Shown: positions 11,473 through 23,065, counted from the first letter of the stretch. The stretch: DNA of 64,000 nucleotides from Dichetophora obliterata (GCA_963920525.1 OY986436.1:180872361-180936360), one strand, 5' to 3'. The notes: generated by a model from the sequence alone, not told the origin. Numbers and translations: made by a program.

Positions 11473-13600
11473 TTATTTATTTATTTATTTATTGGCCAAA
11501 CAAGACAATGCAATTTACTTATTCTAACTTATTCTAACAGGTTTTGTTTACTTATACTAAGATTACTAAGTTTTTTGTTTTTCTTCTCCACTTTCCTTGT
11601 TTTTATTTTATTTTTTATTTGGTGCTCTTAGTGGGCATACTCCGCCCACCGGATTGACATGATTTCGAAAACCATGTCAAAAATAAGAGAAGAGGAGGAA
11701 AACAAGAGAGACTATATACACACTTAAGAAACGATGTATATATTATTCTTAAAGACTATAAGGACAAAAGGACGTAAATGGGAGATTTGGAGAGGGATGT
11801 TAAAGAATTTTGATTTATTAAACTAAATGCTTATACATATAAATCCATACATGTATGTAGTTTATCTGAGGCCTTATACTGAGTGATTACTGAGTGATTT
11901 ATATAGGGTTTGCTTGAAAGAGGATTTGGACATAGAAGGTGAGTAGTATATAGAGATATTATTAAATTTTCTGCAACAACGATTGATGGGTTCATTATTT
12001 GCATATGTAGTTTGGTGCTGATATTCAGTTAACAATCGAGTATGCCTAGTGCGCCTAATTGGATCGTTAAAGGAAATCATATTAGAAATATATTCGCTGT
12101 GAATAGCAGCATTAATTACATCAAATGTGAAGCATGAGCCCAATAACGATCTTCTTGTTGAAAGTGGCATCAAATTTAAAAGGCTGAGTCTATGTTCATA
12201 TGATGGAAGGCTACAATAATCATGGGGGTTGTACATATCTCTAAGCGCGTATAGTAAGAACTGCTTTTGAATAGACTCAATTCTTTCTCTATGGGAATCG
12301 AAAGATGGATTCCAAATTATGCATGCATATTCAAGTATTGGGCGCACTAATGCACGGTACAAGGATGTAGTGACCCATATATTCTTGAATTCATTTGCAC
12401 GTCTTTTTATAAAACCGAGCTGTTTGCTGGCCCTGGACACAATTTTATCATAGTGCAGATTAAAGCGCATCTTGCAATCTAAGACAACTCCAAGATCCAC
12501 TATATGGTTGACCCTTTTTAGTTCGGTACTATTGAGGTGGTAGGTATGTAATGTTACGTTGTTTTTACGAGAAAAGCTAATAACATTGCATTTATTGACA
12601 TTAAGATGTAGTTTATTTTGAAAACACCATTGCTCAAGAGACAACAATTTTGATTGCAAAATATTTACATCTGCATCTGATTGAATTGCATAGTACATTT
12701 TTAAATCATCTGCATACATAAGATGTGGGATATCGTTAAGAACTTCTGACAGATCGGATATGAATATGTTGAAAAGAAGAGGACCAAGATGACTACCTTG
12801 CGGAACTCCCGATGAGACTGCAATTTTTTTCTATAGAACTCCCTGGAATTTAACAAACTGGGATCTGCCGTTTAAATATGATTTTAGCCAACTTAGTATG
12901 GACCCTGCAACAAAATTTTTCTAACTTATATATAAGAATGTTGTGATCAACTCGATCAAAAGCTTTACTGAAATCAGTATAAACAGCATCTATTTGGTCC
13001 CCTTTTTCCATTTTGACTAAAACATCTGATACCATAATCATGAGATTAGTGGTGGTAGATCGCCCTTTTCGGAACCCGTGTTGTTGCTCATTTAGACATG
13101 GGTTAATGAAACTTGTTAGCTTTTCACAAATAAGTTTTTCAAAAAGTTTTGGAATGGCTGACAAGATTGCTATGCTTCTATAATTTTCAACTGATCTTTT
13201 ATCACCATTCTTGTAAATTGACGTAAGATGGGATGATTTCCAATATGAAGGAAATGTCCCACAAACCAGTGATTCGTTAAATATTATGTGTAATGGCAAT
13301 AGCAGTTGGTCTAAATATCGCACCAAAAAGCTTGTAGCTATTAAGTCTGGTCCTGGTCCCTTTAATATATCCAGTTCTTTTATCGCATTAGAAATCTCTT
13401 CCTGGGTTTAATATAAACTATCAACTATAATAGTTGAGCTAGGAGAAGCTTCAGATAAGGTGGTAGGAAGACAAAAGACCTCCTTAAAGTGATCGGCATA
13501 CAAGTTGCTTATTTCAAGAGAATTGGACAAAGTGACATTACCTTTAAACATAGATGATGGATAGCCGCTTGATTTGCGCTTCATGTTAACATTCAAGGAT
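11473..13600 (-). mobile_element. 5'-truncated non-LTR retrotransposon (LINE A)
   Basis: Minus-strand LINE remnant. Its 3' end is marked by an (AAAT)n tail, seen on the plus strand as TTTATTTATTTATTTATT near 11474-11494. The 3' untranslated region runs about 11495-11873. The 5' end stops near 13600 in the linker upstream of the reverse transcriptase, so the endonuclease and any ORF1 are missing, as expected after incomplete reverse transcription. No target duplication was identified. Confidence 0.85.
11874..13598 (-). pseudogene. LINE A reverse transcriptase, broken
   Basis: Reads 5'-3' on the minus strand as the pre-RT linker (13596-13408), one in-frame stop near 13408, then RT blocks at 13326-12850: NYRSIAILSAIPKLFE, QHGFRKGRSTTTNL and AVYTDFSKAFDRVDH (first catalytic Asp). 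A frameshift near 12830-12850 follows, then SGVPQGSHLGPLLFNIF, the YADD active site at about 12716-12705, and a long C-terminal region to the stop at 11874. RTs of this type copy element RNA at a nicked chromosomal target. The YADD and KAFD motifs are intact, but the stop and the frameshift make it non-functional. The clade is unresolved; an I/Nimb-like or Jockey-superfamily member fits. Confidence 0.85.
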
Positions 13601-13753
13601 TAAGGCATTCATTCTAAATGCATTCTCGAAATTTGATGTTTACTATTTTAAACGAATTTTTAAAAACCTACTACACAATTTTGAAATACAAAATACAAAA
13701 TACTTTAATTTTTAATTAAAAATGGAACTTTTAGTATTTTTTTACTAAACTAG

Positions 13754-13877
13754 GTACATATCGTCGCTGCGCCAACAAAAACAGTTATATGTTTTTAGTA
13801 ACTTTATAAACAAAATATGCAATAAAAAAATTTACAAAAATCACATAACTGTTTTGTTGGCGCAGCGACAATATGTA
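13754..13877. repeat. Short near-perfect inverted repeat (hairpin)
   Basis: Arms at 13754-13791 and 13843-13877 share the GC-richer core CGCTGCGCCAAC and its complement, separated by about 50 bases of AT-rich loop. It looks like a tiny MITE or the ends of a deleted element. No flanking duplication is obvious. Confidence 0.7.
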
Positions 13878-14010
13878 CAATCAGTCATATTGTATAATTA
13901 TATCAACTCTTTAAAAAATACCATTTCTCTGCAGACACTCCATTTTTGAAATTTGCTAAAATTTTTTTGTTTGTAGTTCCATGATGTATACCTATATTAA
14001 TACTAAATTA

Positions 14011-14583
14011 TTAAAAAAATTTTGATGTAATGCGCATATCAATTTTCCATTTGCCCCGTGGTATAAAGGAATGGTGGGTTTGAGTCCCGCGTATCATTCT
14101 TTCTTTTTCGAATCGCTTTTTGAGAGATTGTTCTTCTGAATTGTACTGCTCTGATGAAAAATATTCCGATTCAATACTTGTCATGTCGCTAGAAACCCAA
14201 TTATAAAATACTACAGGAGTATTTATGGGATTGTTAATGTTTTGCAGACTAGCCTTTGCCGCAAGTCTTTTTATTGTTCCTGCCAAACCATTACATGGTC
14301 CTTTGCCGTGCGATGTTGCGATAGAGTGCCATTCAGCGGGATATTGAAATCGACTTTGTGCTTGCATAGATTTATAAAATTTTTTTGTTCTTATATTGAG
14401 CGCCTGCTCCATCCTGCTCCATCGTAGGAAATTAATTAAGCCACGTTGGAATAAATGAACTGCTACTGTATCGTGCTTTAAGCATTCCGAAATTGCAATG
14501 TAACTTAAGAACTGTGCTGTCTTGCTCTCATTATAGTAAATAGCAAATGGATGAATAGTTACTTGATCATAGTTCCAGTGCAC
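14011..14583 (-). pseudogene. HGKGPC-motif repeat-family protein, fragment
   Basis: A 190-codon minus-strand frame. It opens with MHWNYDQVTIHPFAIYYN and SECLKHDTVAVHLFQ and carries EWHSIATSHGKGPCNGLAG near residues 85-103. From memory these blocks match a multi-copy arthropod and cnidarian family with an ...HFFATSHGKGPCDGVGGT core whose function I cannot name and which is probably transposon-encoded. The middle of the frame is out of register: an alternative frame at about 14360-14420 restores a family-like AQYKNKK / NLCKHKVDF segment, and a ten-base duplication (TGGAGCAGGA) sits at the break. It is therefore a frameshifted fragment. No neighbour looks functionally linked. Confidence 0.6.
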
Positions 14584-15136
14584 ACCGAGTCCTGTATAAC
14601 AAATGCATAATTTTCGTAAAAGTCACATACTACTTTGCTCTTTTGCAATGTATGAGTGTGTAACTACCCAGCGGTCGGCAATTCCGGCAACTAATGAAAT
14701 CTGTGTGAAATAAGATCTATTTTGCTTAGAAATTTCGGGAATGATATCATTACTGATTTAAGAATAAGCATTTTAATTCAAGCTTTCTGAAAAATTCCCC
14801 GAAATTATCCAAACTGTTAACATTTTGTTTTGTTTTGATCTCAGACCGGAAGATGCCCCTGAGTTAAGAAGCGAAGGCGTAATGCTGCCAAACGTTTATG
14901 AGTGCTTTCAGCTAGCCAAAGCCTGAACTTGCTTAGTATTCGCACCTGAGCGACGGTTGAGATTAGAAGCGAAGTCGTAATGGCAACAAAAAACTTTGGG
15001 AAATTAAAATAAAAATCTAACAATGCGAAGTAGTCGACGCATATTTTTTTATTCGTACAAATTTTAAAAAGGAGAACGTTAAACAAAATTATGAAATTAT
15101 TCATATGTATGAATATTATATTATTATATATATATA
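14584..15136. other. Non-coding stretch before the Helitron
   Basis: AT-rich. It ends in a TA dinucleotide run (about 15118-15135) that abuts the Helitron 3' end. No gene recognised. Confidence 0.5.
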
Positions 15137-16400
15137 CTAGCTGAACCCGGTGTGCTTCGCTACCCCCCTCACGCTGTTGCACTTGGTCGTTATCATCCGC
15201 TTGTCCCATGAAATAAATTTGCAAAAACTTAGGATCTTCATCTGGAATTGGCAATATTGATCCCATTTGGTGATAAATTTGGCCTTGAACTCTAAATGTT
15301 GGCATGAAGTTGTCTCGAACCACTTTAGTCGCACCAAACGATGTTATTTAAAAACACGAATTGTATTTTTGTATGTTGCTTAAGAAATGTTGGGTGTCCG
15401 CTGTTGTTCCTATGAAGTGGAATATTATTATTTTGAATAATAATCATTTTATTTTTTCCTCTTCTTCCTTTTTTGATGCCTTTTGTTCTTACCTGAAACT
15501 AACGATAGTAGTGGTTCTGGTGGTGGTAGCAGTTCGGGTAAAGCAATTTTACCATTTCTGCAGCACATTCCAGGTGCTTCATTTTTATATTTCTAGGCAT
15601 TGTAGTACTGGCAAACTTTATTACTTGGTGCAATGGCAACTAACTCATCTTCACTGCAATCAATTTCTGATGTGTAGTGGAATGCAATCAGCTGATATGA
15701 TTCAGGGCTTCGACGATGCTGTGCTCTTCGACTACGATCTTGTAGACGGTGTGCCTCACGTTGCTCTGGTGTCTAGACAGCTCTTGATAAAGAGGATAGC
15801 GATCGGTCACTTCGCATGCGTGTTTGACGTTGAGTAGAAGTCTCGGAAGCCCTTGATGTCAAGGCTCGAGAACGGTCGCTTCGTAACCGTGTTTCACGCT
15901 GAACAGATGTCTCCGAAGCCCTTGATGTTGAGGTTCGAGATCGCTGAATCTCTAAGCGTGTTTCGAGCTGAACAGCAGTCTCGGAAGCCCTTGATGTTGA
16001 GTCAAGAATTTATTACTTCGTAAGAATATCCTATTGTGAAAATTTAATGACGATCGGTTCAGTAGTTAAAACTATAAAACGATTTTTAATTTTCCCAAAA
16101 AGGGGAGTGGTCCCACCCACTTTTCTCCTGGTACGTATTCCTAACTATGCCAATACCATATGTACCAAATATCATCGACGTAGGTCAAAAAATGCCCAAA
16201 ATATGGCGATTTAAATTTTTGGGTTATATGGGAGGTGCCACGCCCCTTTGTCCAATGAAAACTTTAAAAAACCTATTATTCTTTCCAGAGTCACAGTAAC
16301 ATGCTGTGAAAATTTCAGGAAGATCGATCTAAGGGTTTGGCCTCCTATAAAGCACAAACAAACAAACAGACAGACAGACATTAATTTTTATTTATATAGA
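15137..16400 (-). mobile_element. Deleted Helitron with TC...CTAG ends
   Basis: On the minus strand the element starts with TC at 16400-16399, preceded by A, and ends in CTAG at 15140-15137, followed by T. This is the canonical Helitron arrangement (5'-TC, 3'-CTRR, inserted between A and T) and no target duplication is expected. The 5' part (16400-16080) is non-coding. The 3' terminal sequence ACCGGGTTCAGCTAG follows directly after a truncated coding region, so most of the helicase has been deleted and the copy is non-autonomous. Confidence 0.8.
15160..16000 (-). pseudogene. Helitron Rep/helicase N-terminal relic
   Basis: Minus-strand reading in pieces. A region of about three repeats of some 25 residues built on SRASET.VQ.ETRL.SDRSR (15995-15810) is followed by CQYYNA..YKNEAPGMC and KIALPELLPPPEPL (about 15630-15510), then QHFLSNIQKYNSC (near 15395) and SFGATKVVRDNFMP (from about 15335), then FRVQGQIYHQMGS and KFLQIYFMG (to about 15200). 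This is the order found in insect Helitron polyproteins (known family). A stretch at about 15408-15496 begins GTAAG and ends AG in the coding sense and may be an intron. There are stops and frameshifts, and the Rep catalytic core and helicase are absent. Confidence 0.75.
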
Positions 16401-16439
16401 TTGAAAGCAGATTAATTATAATGAAAGTAAAATGTGGCG

Positions 16440-17030
16440 AAAAAGGGGGATTTGGTAATAAAAAAATCTATGGCTACCTTACCTGTAGATAAAAAGTATA
16501 TAAAACTTTAGGTAAATACATATTACAAAAAAAGTACTTTGTATAGCAAACATTGTTAGTGGTATAAGTAAGTATCTGAATTAAAAAAGGGGGCACTGAA
16601 GTAGGCGTGGTTCATAGTAATATGGCAACGTTAATAGTATTAAGAGCAATATACTACCAAATTAAAAATAATCCGTTGGAAGGAACAAATTTGTACAGAG
16701 AACAAAAAGTTTAAAACTGAAATTTGGCGTGAAAAGGGGCGTGAAAGGGGGCATGGCGTAAGAAATGTTTATTTCTACCTCGCCTGGAGTATAATGTGTA
16801 TACAATTTGAAGTAAATCTGTTAAAAACTATATGGGAGCAATTACATAATTATAAAAAAGTGGGCGTAAAAGTGGGCGTGGTCGGAAAAAAGTACCCTAT
16901 TAATCATGCCAGAGTCCCAGGTAAATGCTGTGAAAATTTCAGGAAGATCGGTCCAGAGGCTTGGTGTCCTATAAGGTACAAACAAACAAATAAACAAACA
17001 CACATTCCATTTTATATATGGGTATTTCCA
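16440..17030. repeat. Second Helitron-related non-coding relic
   Basis: Shares the GTGAAAATTTCAGGAAGATC segment, the (ACAA)n / ACAAACAAAC tract and GGGCGTGG-type motifs with the 5' part of the neighbouring Helitron (16290-16400). It is probably another copy of the family lying next to or fused with the first. The 84-codon plus frame inside is not credible. Confidence 0.6.
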
Positions 17031-17149
17031 CAGGAAAGTCTACCGTGACCAAAAAATTAAATCTTATTAAAAACTTATTATTTTATGATATTATCTAAGA
17101 GAAACATTTTAATTTTATTAATTTAAGCAATTTGTACATAAAATTATTA

Positions 17150-17410
17150 ACCATGATGATCACATCGTCTGCACTGTTTCACAAATGTAGTTTTTCTTTT
17201 TCGTAAGTGTTTAGTAAATGTTTCATAAACATTTTTGTTTTATTAAAAATGGAAGGCATTGGCTAAAGATAATGAAAAAATGGTTGATGCAATTAAAGGA
17301 AAATATATTGAATTTGTTTTTAATTACCTAATTACATAATTACTTAACTACCTAATTACTTAATTACCCAATTAAATTGCAATGGAAAAAACTGTCCCGT
17401 GCGATCTGTC
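17150..17410. repeat. Dispersed repeat, inverted copy of 3540-3790
   Basis: Contains the same runs of TTACCTAATTAC-type units and the ATCGTCTGCACTGTTTCAC segment as the reverse complement of 3540-3790. It leads straight into the first GTCCCGTGCGA repeat. Confidence 0.6.
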
Positions 17411-17773
17411 CCGTGCGACCGAGCTTAATATTAAATTAAAAAATAAGTGTTAAATATTATTGGGTAAAATAAAAACAATTTAAAAGAAACACCAATGCAC
17501 AATATCCATAAAATAAACTCTTTGAAATATTCCTTCAGACTTCGCTGAATTCGGCGCTTGAGTTGTTGTCCTCGAAAAAAACTTCCGTTTTTGTCCCGTG
17601 CGAACCCCGTTGTTTTTGGCAATTATTTTGAAAAGGAAAAATTACCGATAATCAACCTTAGCACCATTTATAGAGCTTGCTATGAGTTATAAGTTAAGAC
17701 CATTATCAAAATATAAATCCGTGTTATTACTACTTTTTTTTCAATTTAACTGCGTACGACTGTCCCGTGCGAC
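17393..17773. repeat. Four direct copies of TGTCCCGTGCGA
   Basis: Copies start at 17393, 17407, 17592 and 17761, the first two back to back. The motif is conspicuously GC-rich in AT-rich surroundings. Repeated subterminal motifs are typical transposase-binding arrays, but no matching inverted end or transposase is visible here. Confidence 0.6.
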
Positions 17774-18317
17774 ACCATGGAAATGCCCATATGCAAATAT
17801 TTTTCTTTTTTAAAATACTATAAACGTGCAAAGTACCAAATTTTTACAGAAATGTGAGTTTCGAAAAGCGTTTGATTTGACATGGAATGACCGATATTGT
17901 TCTTCACTTCTAAAAATAATACAATCACCCACACATTCATAACAACCTTTGTATGTATATATATAGTCTTAATTGTTTTATATATTAATCTTTAAATAAT
18001 ATATTTAGTTTAAAAAAAGTTTTTGCTATACATTTTATATGCAGAGTGAAACAAAATGTAGCGTGACCGACTATATTTTACCATATGCTTCTGTTGATGT
18101 TTTTGTCTAGGAACTTTACAAATTTCATTGCATGCTTTTCGGCTTGTCTACATATTACACCAGTCAAAATAAGTGAACAAGGAAAGTTTATATATAATAG
18201 AGTAAAACCCATGTAAATAAAAAATAATAATGCAAAAATATATTTCTTAAATTTGCATTTCTTTCATTTTGTTTCTACAAAGCGGTAAACTCGAACAGAT
18301 TTTTGGTAAAGTCTTCA
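17774..18317. other. AT-rich non-coding stretch
   Basis: Nothing recognised between the GTCCCGTGCGA repeats and the mariner element. Confidence 0.5.
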
Positions 18318-18319
18318 TA

Positions 18320-19606
18320 TTGGGAATTGGAATTAATTTTAAAGGGTTTTTTTTCGGTTTTTGAGCATTTATTTAGAAACAACGGTACAATGTATATTAT
18401 TCAAAGTATTGTCCATCGTTAGCTACAACATTTTCCCATCTTTCTGGCAGCATATGGATTCCGCGCCGGAAGAACGATTCGTCTTTTGAGGCAATCCACG
18501 AATCGACCCATTTTTTGGTATCCTCGTAAGAAGTGAAGCGCTGCTCAGCCAAGCCATGCGTCATCGATCTGAATAGGTGGTAGTCGGAAGGGGCTATGTC
18601 TGGGCTATAAGGCGGGTGGGGTAGCACATCCCAATTCAGCGCCTCCAACGTTTCCTTGACGGTTCTTGCAACATGTGGCCGTGCGTTGTCATGTTGAAAA
18701 ACCACTTTGTCGTGTCTTTTGGCATATTCCGGCCGTTTAACCTTTAATGCTCGGCTCAATTGCATCAATTGTTGTTGGTAGCGTTTCCCAGTGATGGTTT
18801 CGTTAGGTTTTAGCAGCTCATTGTACACGACATCCTTCTGATCCCACCAAATACACAGCATAAGCTTGGCGCCATGAATATTCGGCTTGGCCCTCGATGT
18901 TGATGCATGGCCGGGTGGTCCCCACGATTTTTTTCGCTTAGGATTATCGTAATGGATCCACTTTTCATCGCCAGTGACAATACGATGCAAAAACTCTTCC
19001 TTTTATGCCGTTGAAGCAGTTGTTCGCACATGCAAAATCGCCGTTCAACGTCTCTCGGCTTCAACTGGTACGGCACCCAATTTCCTTGCTTTTGAATCAT
19101 TCCCATGGCCTTCAAGCGTTTGCCGACCGTTGATAAATCGACTCCCAATGATTCTGACAATTCTTGAAGGGTTTGACACGGGTCTTCATCGAGCAAAGCC
19201 TCCAATTCCTCATCTTCAAACTTTTTCGGCTGGCCCGGACGCTCTTTGTCTTCCGTATCAAAATCACTACTTTTAAACCGACGGAACCAGTACTCACAAG
19301 TAGAAATCGATGGAGCATAGTCCCCGTAAGCCTCAGTAAGCGTGCGTTGTGCTTCAACCGCTTTTTTCTTCAAATGGAAGCACAAAAGTAAACCTTCCCG
19401 CAAATTGCGTTTTGTTGGAACGAAAGTCGACATGTTCACAGAGAAAAAAATATATGTTGTTTACACTTCAGTGGAATGACACATACTGAAAAATGAAGCT
19501 TAGTCAATGTGCTTTGAAATGAATATAGTCACAGGTGTGCCCGATGCGATCTATTGATAGTTACGCCATCTCTTAGAAAACCTTTAAAACTAATTCCAAC
19601 CCCCAA
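18320..19606 (-). mobile_element. Full-length mariner element
   Basis: The terminal inverted repeats start TTGGGAATTGGAATTAATTT on the left (18320) and are matched, with a few differences, in reverse at 19606. TA dinucleotides flank both ends (18318-18319 and 19607-19608). The length of 1287 bases is the canonical mariner size. It contains an almost intact transposase on the minus strand. Confidence 0.92.
18397..19439 (-). pseudogene. mariner DD34D transposase, one frameshift
   Basis: Cut-and-paste transposase that binds the element ends and integrates at TA. The N-terminal frame (19439-about 18995) holds the two helix-turn-helix regions and a WVPYQL motif, the usual WVPHEL linker. The C-terminal frame (about 18990-18397) holds VTGDEKWIHYDN, QHDNARPH and YSPDIAPSDYHLF. 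Within that frame the catalytic Asp residues are 8, 101 and 136, and 34 residues separate the last two, which defines DD34D. The two frames meet at a five-base A run (plus strand 18989-18993), where a single-base length change breaks the gene. The Met two codons inside the first frame (MSTFVPTKRN) is the more usual mariner start. Otherwise the copy looks young. Confidence 0.92.
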
Positions 19607-21172
19607 TATGTGCTGAATTATCTAAAAATTCAATGAGTTTTTTTATAAAATTTAGAACTTTGTTCTACATCGTGAACTTCCGGAAAGAAAAACCTATTTG
19701 CCATAAAAGCCAATACATCAGCGCACACTGTGATGTATGTCATTCTGGTTTCCTTTGGGTTCCTTAATTTAAAAGTTTACCGAAACTTGAAAAATAGTGT
19801 CAAAAAAGGTTTTAGGTTATATTTTATTGTAAAATACTCAAAGAAGATATAAGATAGCGAATACATAAAAACAATACATATTAAAGACATAAATTTTATA
19901 AAAAAAAGTAACATTAAAAAAATCTGAAATGGTTTATTCACAAGTTGAAAGTTTCAAAGTTGAAAAAACGAATTAAAATTTTCACTTCTTGAAAATTTTG
20001 AAAAAACTTCCAAAGTTTAATGCATATATCTTCTCACGTATAGAAGAAAGTAAAAAAATAGATTAATAAAATTTGGACATTTTTAAGTAATAAAATAGCA
20101 AAAATTTTAGAATTCCGATCAAAATTTTTTTCGATTTTACTTATTTTCTATCAAATTTCAAGCCAAAAAAGTGCACTGTGTGACGTAAATGGTAGAATAC
20201 TCTTATATTATTATATAACAAGGAATGAGTTTTATTTTATTTCTTCTCACTAAATAAAGTCTTACACTATTTTACTCAAGGTAATTGAAATAGATTTTAT
20301 CAATTTTTATACTTATAATAATACTTTTGCGGCAATTCAAATATTTTTTTAAGCTGGCTCCAACGTTCCGATAAATTTCAAGCTGTTTGGACTTAGAGCA
20401 AATAACGGTTTACAAAACTGCTAAAACGAATTTTTTTTAGCATTTAAGAAAATTTAATTTTTCGTTAAATCGAACACTAAAAGACTTTACATATCCTGTA
20501 CCAAAATTTTATAATTTTCTTTATTGTATCTAAGAAAAATACACTTAGTACAAAACAAAAACAAAGTCTTAAAATATTGGCAACATCCTAGAAAGTTTTT
20601 TTTTATTATCCTTGACTATGGCATAGTCGCCATCCCAGTATCCGCGAATTCAGAGGAGCGTTTAAATTTTTTTACATACTCAATTGCAAATTGGTATGTG
20701 ATGTTCAAGGATTTTATACTTTGAATGCAGGGTTGCCAAATTGTTCCTTTTCAATAATTTGGAGTAACAGTTTTAAAGATTTCTGAAAAGGTCTTAAGCG
20801 ACTTTTTTCGAAGACGGACAATGCTGTGGCTGATCAAATGAGGTGACTAAGCCAAAAATTATTAAAATAAATGCATGTACAATATTCAAAGAAAACTGTT
20901 TATTTGTCGACAGTTAAAACTCCAGATAAGAGAAACCAGTAAAAATAGTTCAGGCATTTTTTCTAGTTTAGACACGAAACGACATCAAAATTTACAAATA
21001 TTTGACAAAAATTATTTAAGCATATTAGTTATTTTCACCATTTTTCTTGTAAGCGCTCCACTTCTTTTGTTTTTATAAGAATGAAATCGAAGTAAAAAAT
21101 TGTGAAAATACGTGACTTGTAATTGCCAAAAGTATCTTGGTTTTGTTTATTAGTATAAAAGGATTTTGATGA
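19607..21172. other. AT-rich non-coding stretch
   Basis: No gene or clear element boundary recognised. The small frames at 20524 and 20875 (plus) match nothing I know. Confidence 0.5.
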
Positions 21173-21677
21173 TTTAGAGTTTAAGTCGGGCTCAAGGTCA
21201 CTTTTTGAATAGAAAACAGTCTTAGATATGTTCTTTAGTCTTGGTTTTATTGCGTTCAATATTTCAAACTCCACCGGAGTTCATCATCAAGGACACTGTT
21301 TTTAAAAAAAATATTACAATTTTTAACATTATGAAAAACAAACTGAAATCTTACATATTTAACATTAAACATAAAGTTTAACACTTAACAATATTGATAG
21401 ACGTTACAGTGAGACAAAATGAACTAAAATTGCCTTAAAATAAATTGCAGCACACTTGATTTCGCCATTTCGTTGTCTTCTGATTTTTATATTGTTGTTT
21501 GTTTTGTAATTTGGTGTCGGTAGCTTTGAGCGCATCTCTCTATGTCCGTTTTGAAATTCATTCTTTGTTTTTTTGGTACGTTTATAATGTGTAGAATCTT
21601 TAACGTGTATCGTCTCGCGTAATTCGTCTCTGGTTATTTATTCAAAAAGTGACCTTGAGCCCAAATTAAACTCAAAA
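21173..21677. mobile_element. Short terminal-inverted-repeat element
   Basis: The segment at 21173-21211 (core GGGCTCAAGGTCACTTTTTG) is repeated inverted at 21639-21677. The interior of about 430 bases has no coding potential. The arms of about 39 bases have a few mismatches. No target duplication is clear. Confidence 0.65.
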
Positions 21678-21682
21678 TGTCG

Positions 21683-21740
21683 GCCTTTGTAGCACTAGGC
21701 TATCAACCCAGAAGTCCCTGGTTCGAATCTAGATTCGGGC
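21683..21740 (+). repeat. tRNA-like sequence, decayed
   Basis: Contains a B-box-like GGTTCGAATC at about 21719-21728, preceded by an imperfect A-box region, and ends TTCGGGCA. The acceptor stem does not pair, so it is at best a tRNA-derived SINE head or tRNA relic. Confidence 0.3.
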
Positions 21741-22538
21741 ATGGTTCTTTTCACTTTTTTTGTTCTTTCCTGTATTTAAGAATTATGGAAAACTAAAAAT
21801 CTACAGCTAAAATTGTGAAAAATTTGAAAGTTAATCTCAGGAACAACTAAGGGCTGGAAACGTTGTTCGAGGTTAAGGCATAACACTAGATTCGCTTAAA
21901 AGCAATTCAAATAGTCTTTCACGGTTGTTTCGCCTGATCAATAATTCACGTATGGTTCCAATCAATTCCTCTAAATACATCTATCCCTTTCTTTCCAGAT
22001 CAAAGACCAAACCTTGTTTGTATAAGGCGCATGCCTTGTTTCTAGGATCTTTAAAAAAAAAAAATAAAAAATCATAAAGTTTTTTTAGGTCAAAGCAAAA
22101 ATCATATTATTATTATAAAAAAATTCTAAAAATATTTGTATTTTTAATGCAACAAAAGAAAATCATTGAAAACTGTAGCAGGTAAATAAAAAAATGCAAC
22201 AAAAATCTTATCTGCAATTTTTTCAAAATATCGAGCAAAAATATATATACTACTATAAAGTAAGTTTGTAGGTGATCTTGCTCTCCGCGATTGTATATAA
22301 TATTTTTCCGTGCAATATATATATATATTAATTCTTTGGTCCTCATAATCCAGCACATTCACGAGTGCTACAGTTATGTTTTATGCCTTCACGCATAAAT
22401 GACTTAACCGATTTTGATGAAATTTTGTGTGAAGATAAACCTGACCCCGAAATAAAATATAGGTAATTTAAACTAAAAAAACTTTCGCAAGAGGGAGCTT
22501 TATACAATGACTAGCAGTCCACCGACTTTTTAATCTCC
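21741..22538. other. AT-rich non-coding stretch with a possible Helitron-type fragment
   Basis: The segment around 22385-22470 (ACCGATTTTGATGAAATTTT) resembles a motif common in insect Helitron-like non-coding ends, by memory. An AT microsatellite lies at 22316-22329. No gene recognised. Confidence 0.4.
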
Positions 22539-23065
22539 TTAACCCTTAAAGACGGGACAATTTTTTCACACATGTGCTTATTTTTACCAAATTTTGATTT
22601 TGTCTAATTTTATGTGATACGGTTAGTTTTGCGACGTCCGACTTAGTGATGCGATATGGCATCATCGTTCTTATTGGGTTAAGACAATACATATCAAAAA
22701 AATAAAAAATTGTCTTTGTTTTCTTTTGTTTTGTTTTGTTTTTTTTTTTTGCAGCGCCGCTTTGCATTTATATGTATCTCACTTTTCGTCTTATTCGAGG
22801 CTAATCAGTTTTTTTTCGTTGTGTATAGTTTTTTTTGTTGCACATAGGGGTATTTCATCGATTTAGGCTGCCAAAATTATTTTATTAGGTTAACAGTTTC
22901 TTATCATGTATCTTTTTCAATTTTTGATATCCTTAACCCTGTACGACAATTGGGCCATATTGACCCACCCCAATTTTTTTTAGAGGAATATTAAAATTGT
23001 TTTGTTGCAAAAATATTATATAGTGATGTTTCTTTACTGATTTTTTTGCATCCTTAACCCTATGC
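22539..23065. repeat. Three direct copies of CCTTAACCCT
   Basis: Copies lie at about 22539, 22932 and 23052, each followed by a short segment resembling ACGA/GCGA and then TGGG. The TTAA core recalls piggyBac-type target sites and ends. The third copy lies just left of the hAT insertion. Confidence 0.45.

Noticed and set aside
15361..15837. 158-codon plus-strand ORF
   Set aside because: Antisense of the Helitron coding relic.
18974..19391. Plus-strand ORFs over the mariner gene
   Set aside because: Antisense shadows of the transposase.
21683..21740. Functional tRNA gene
   Set aside because: B box present but acceptor and D arms do not pair.
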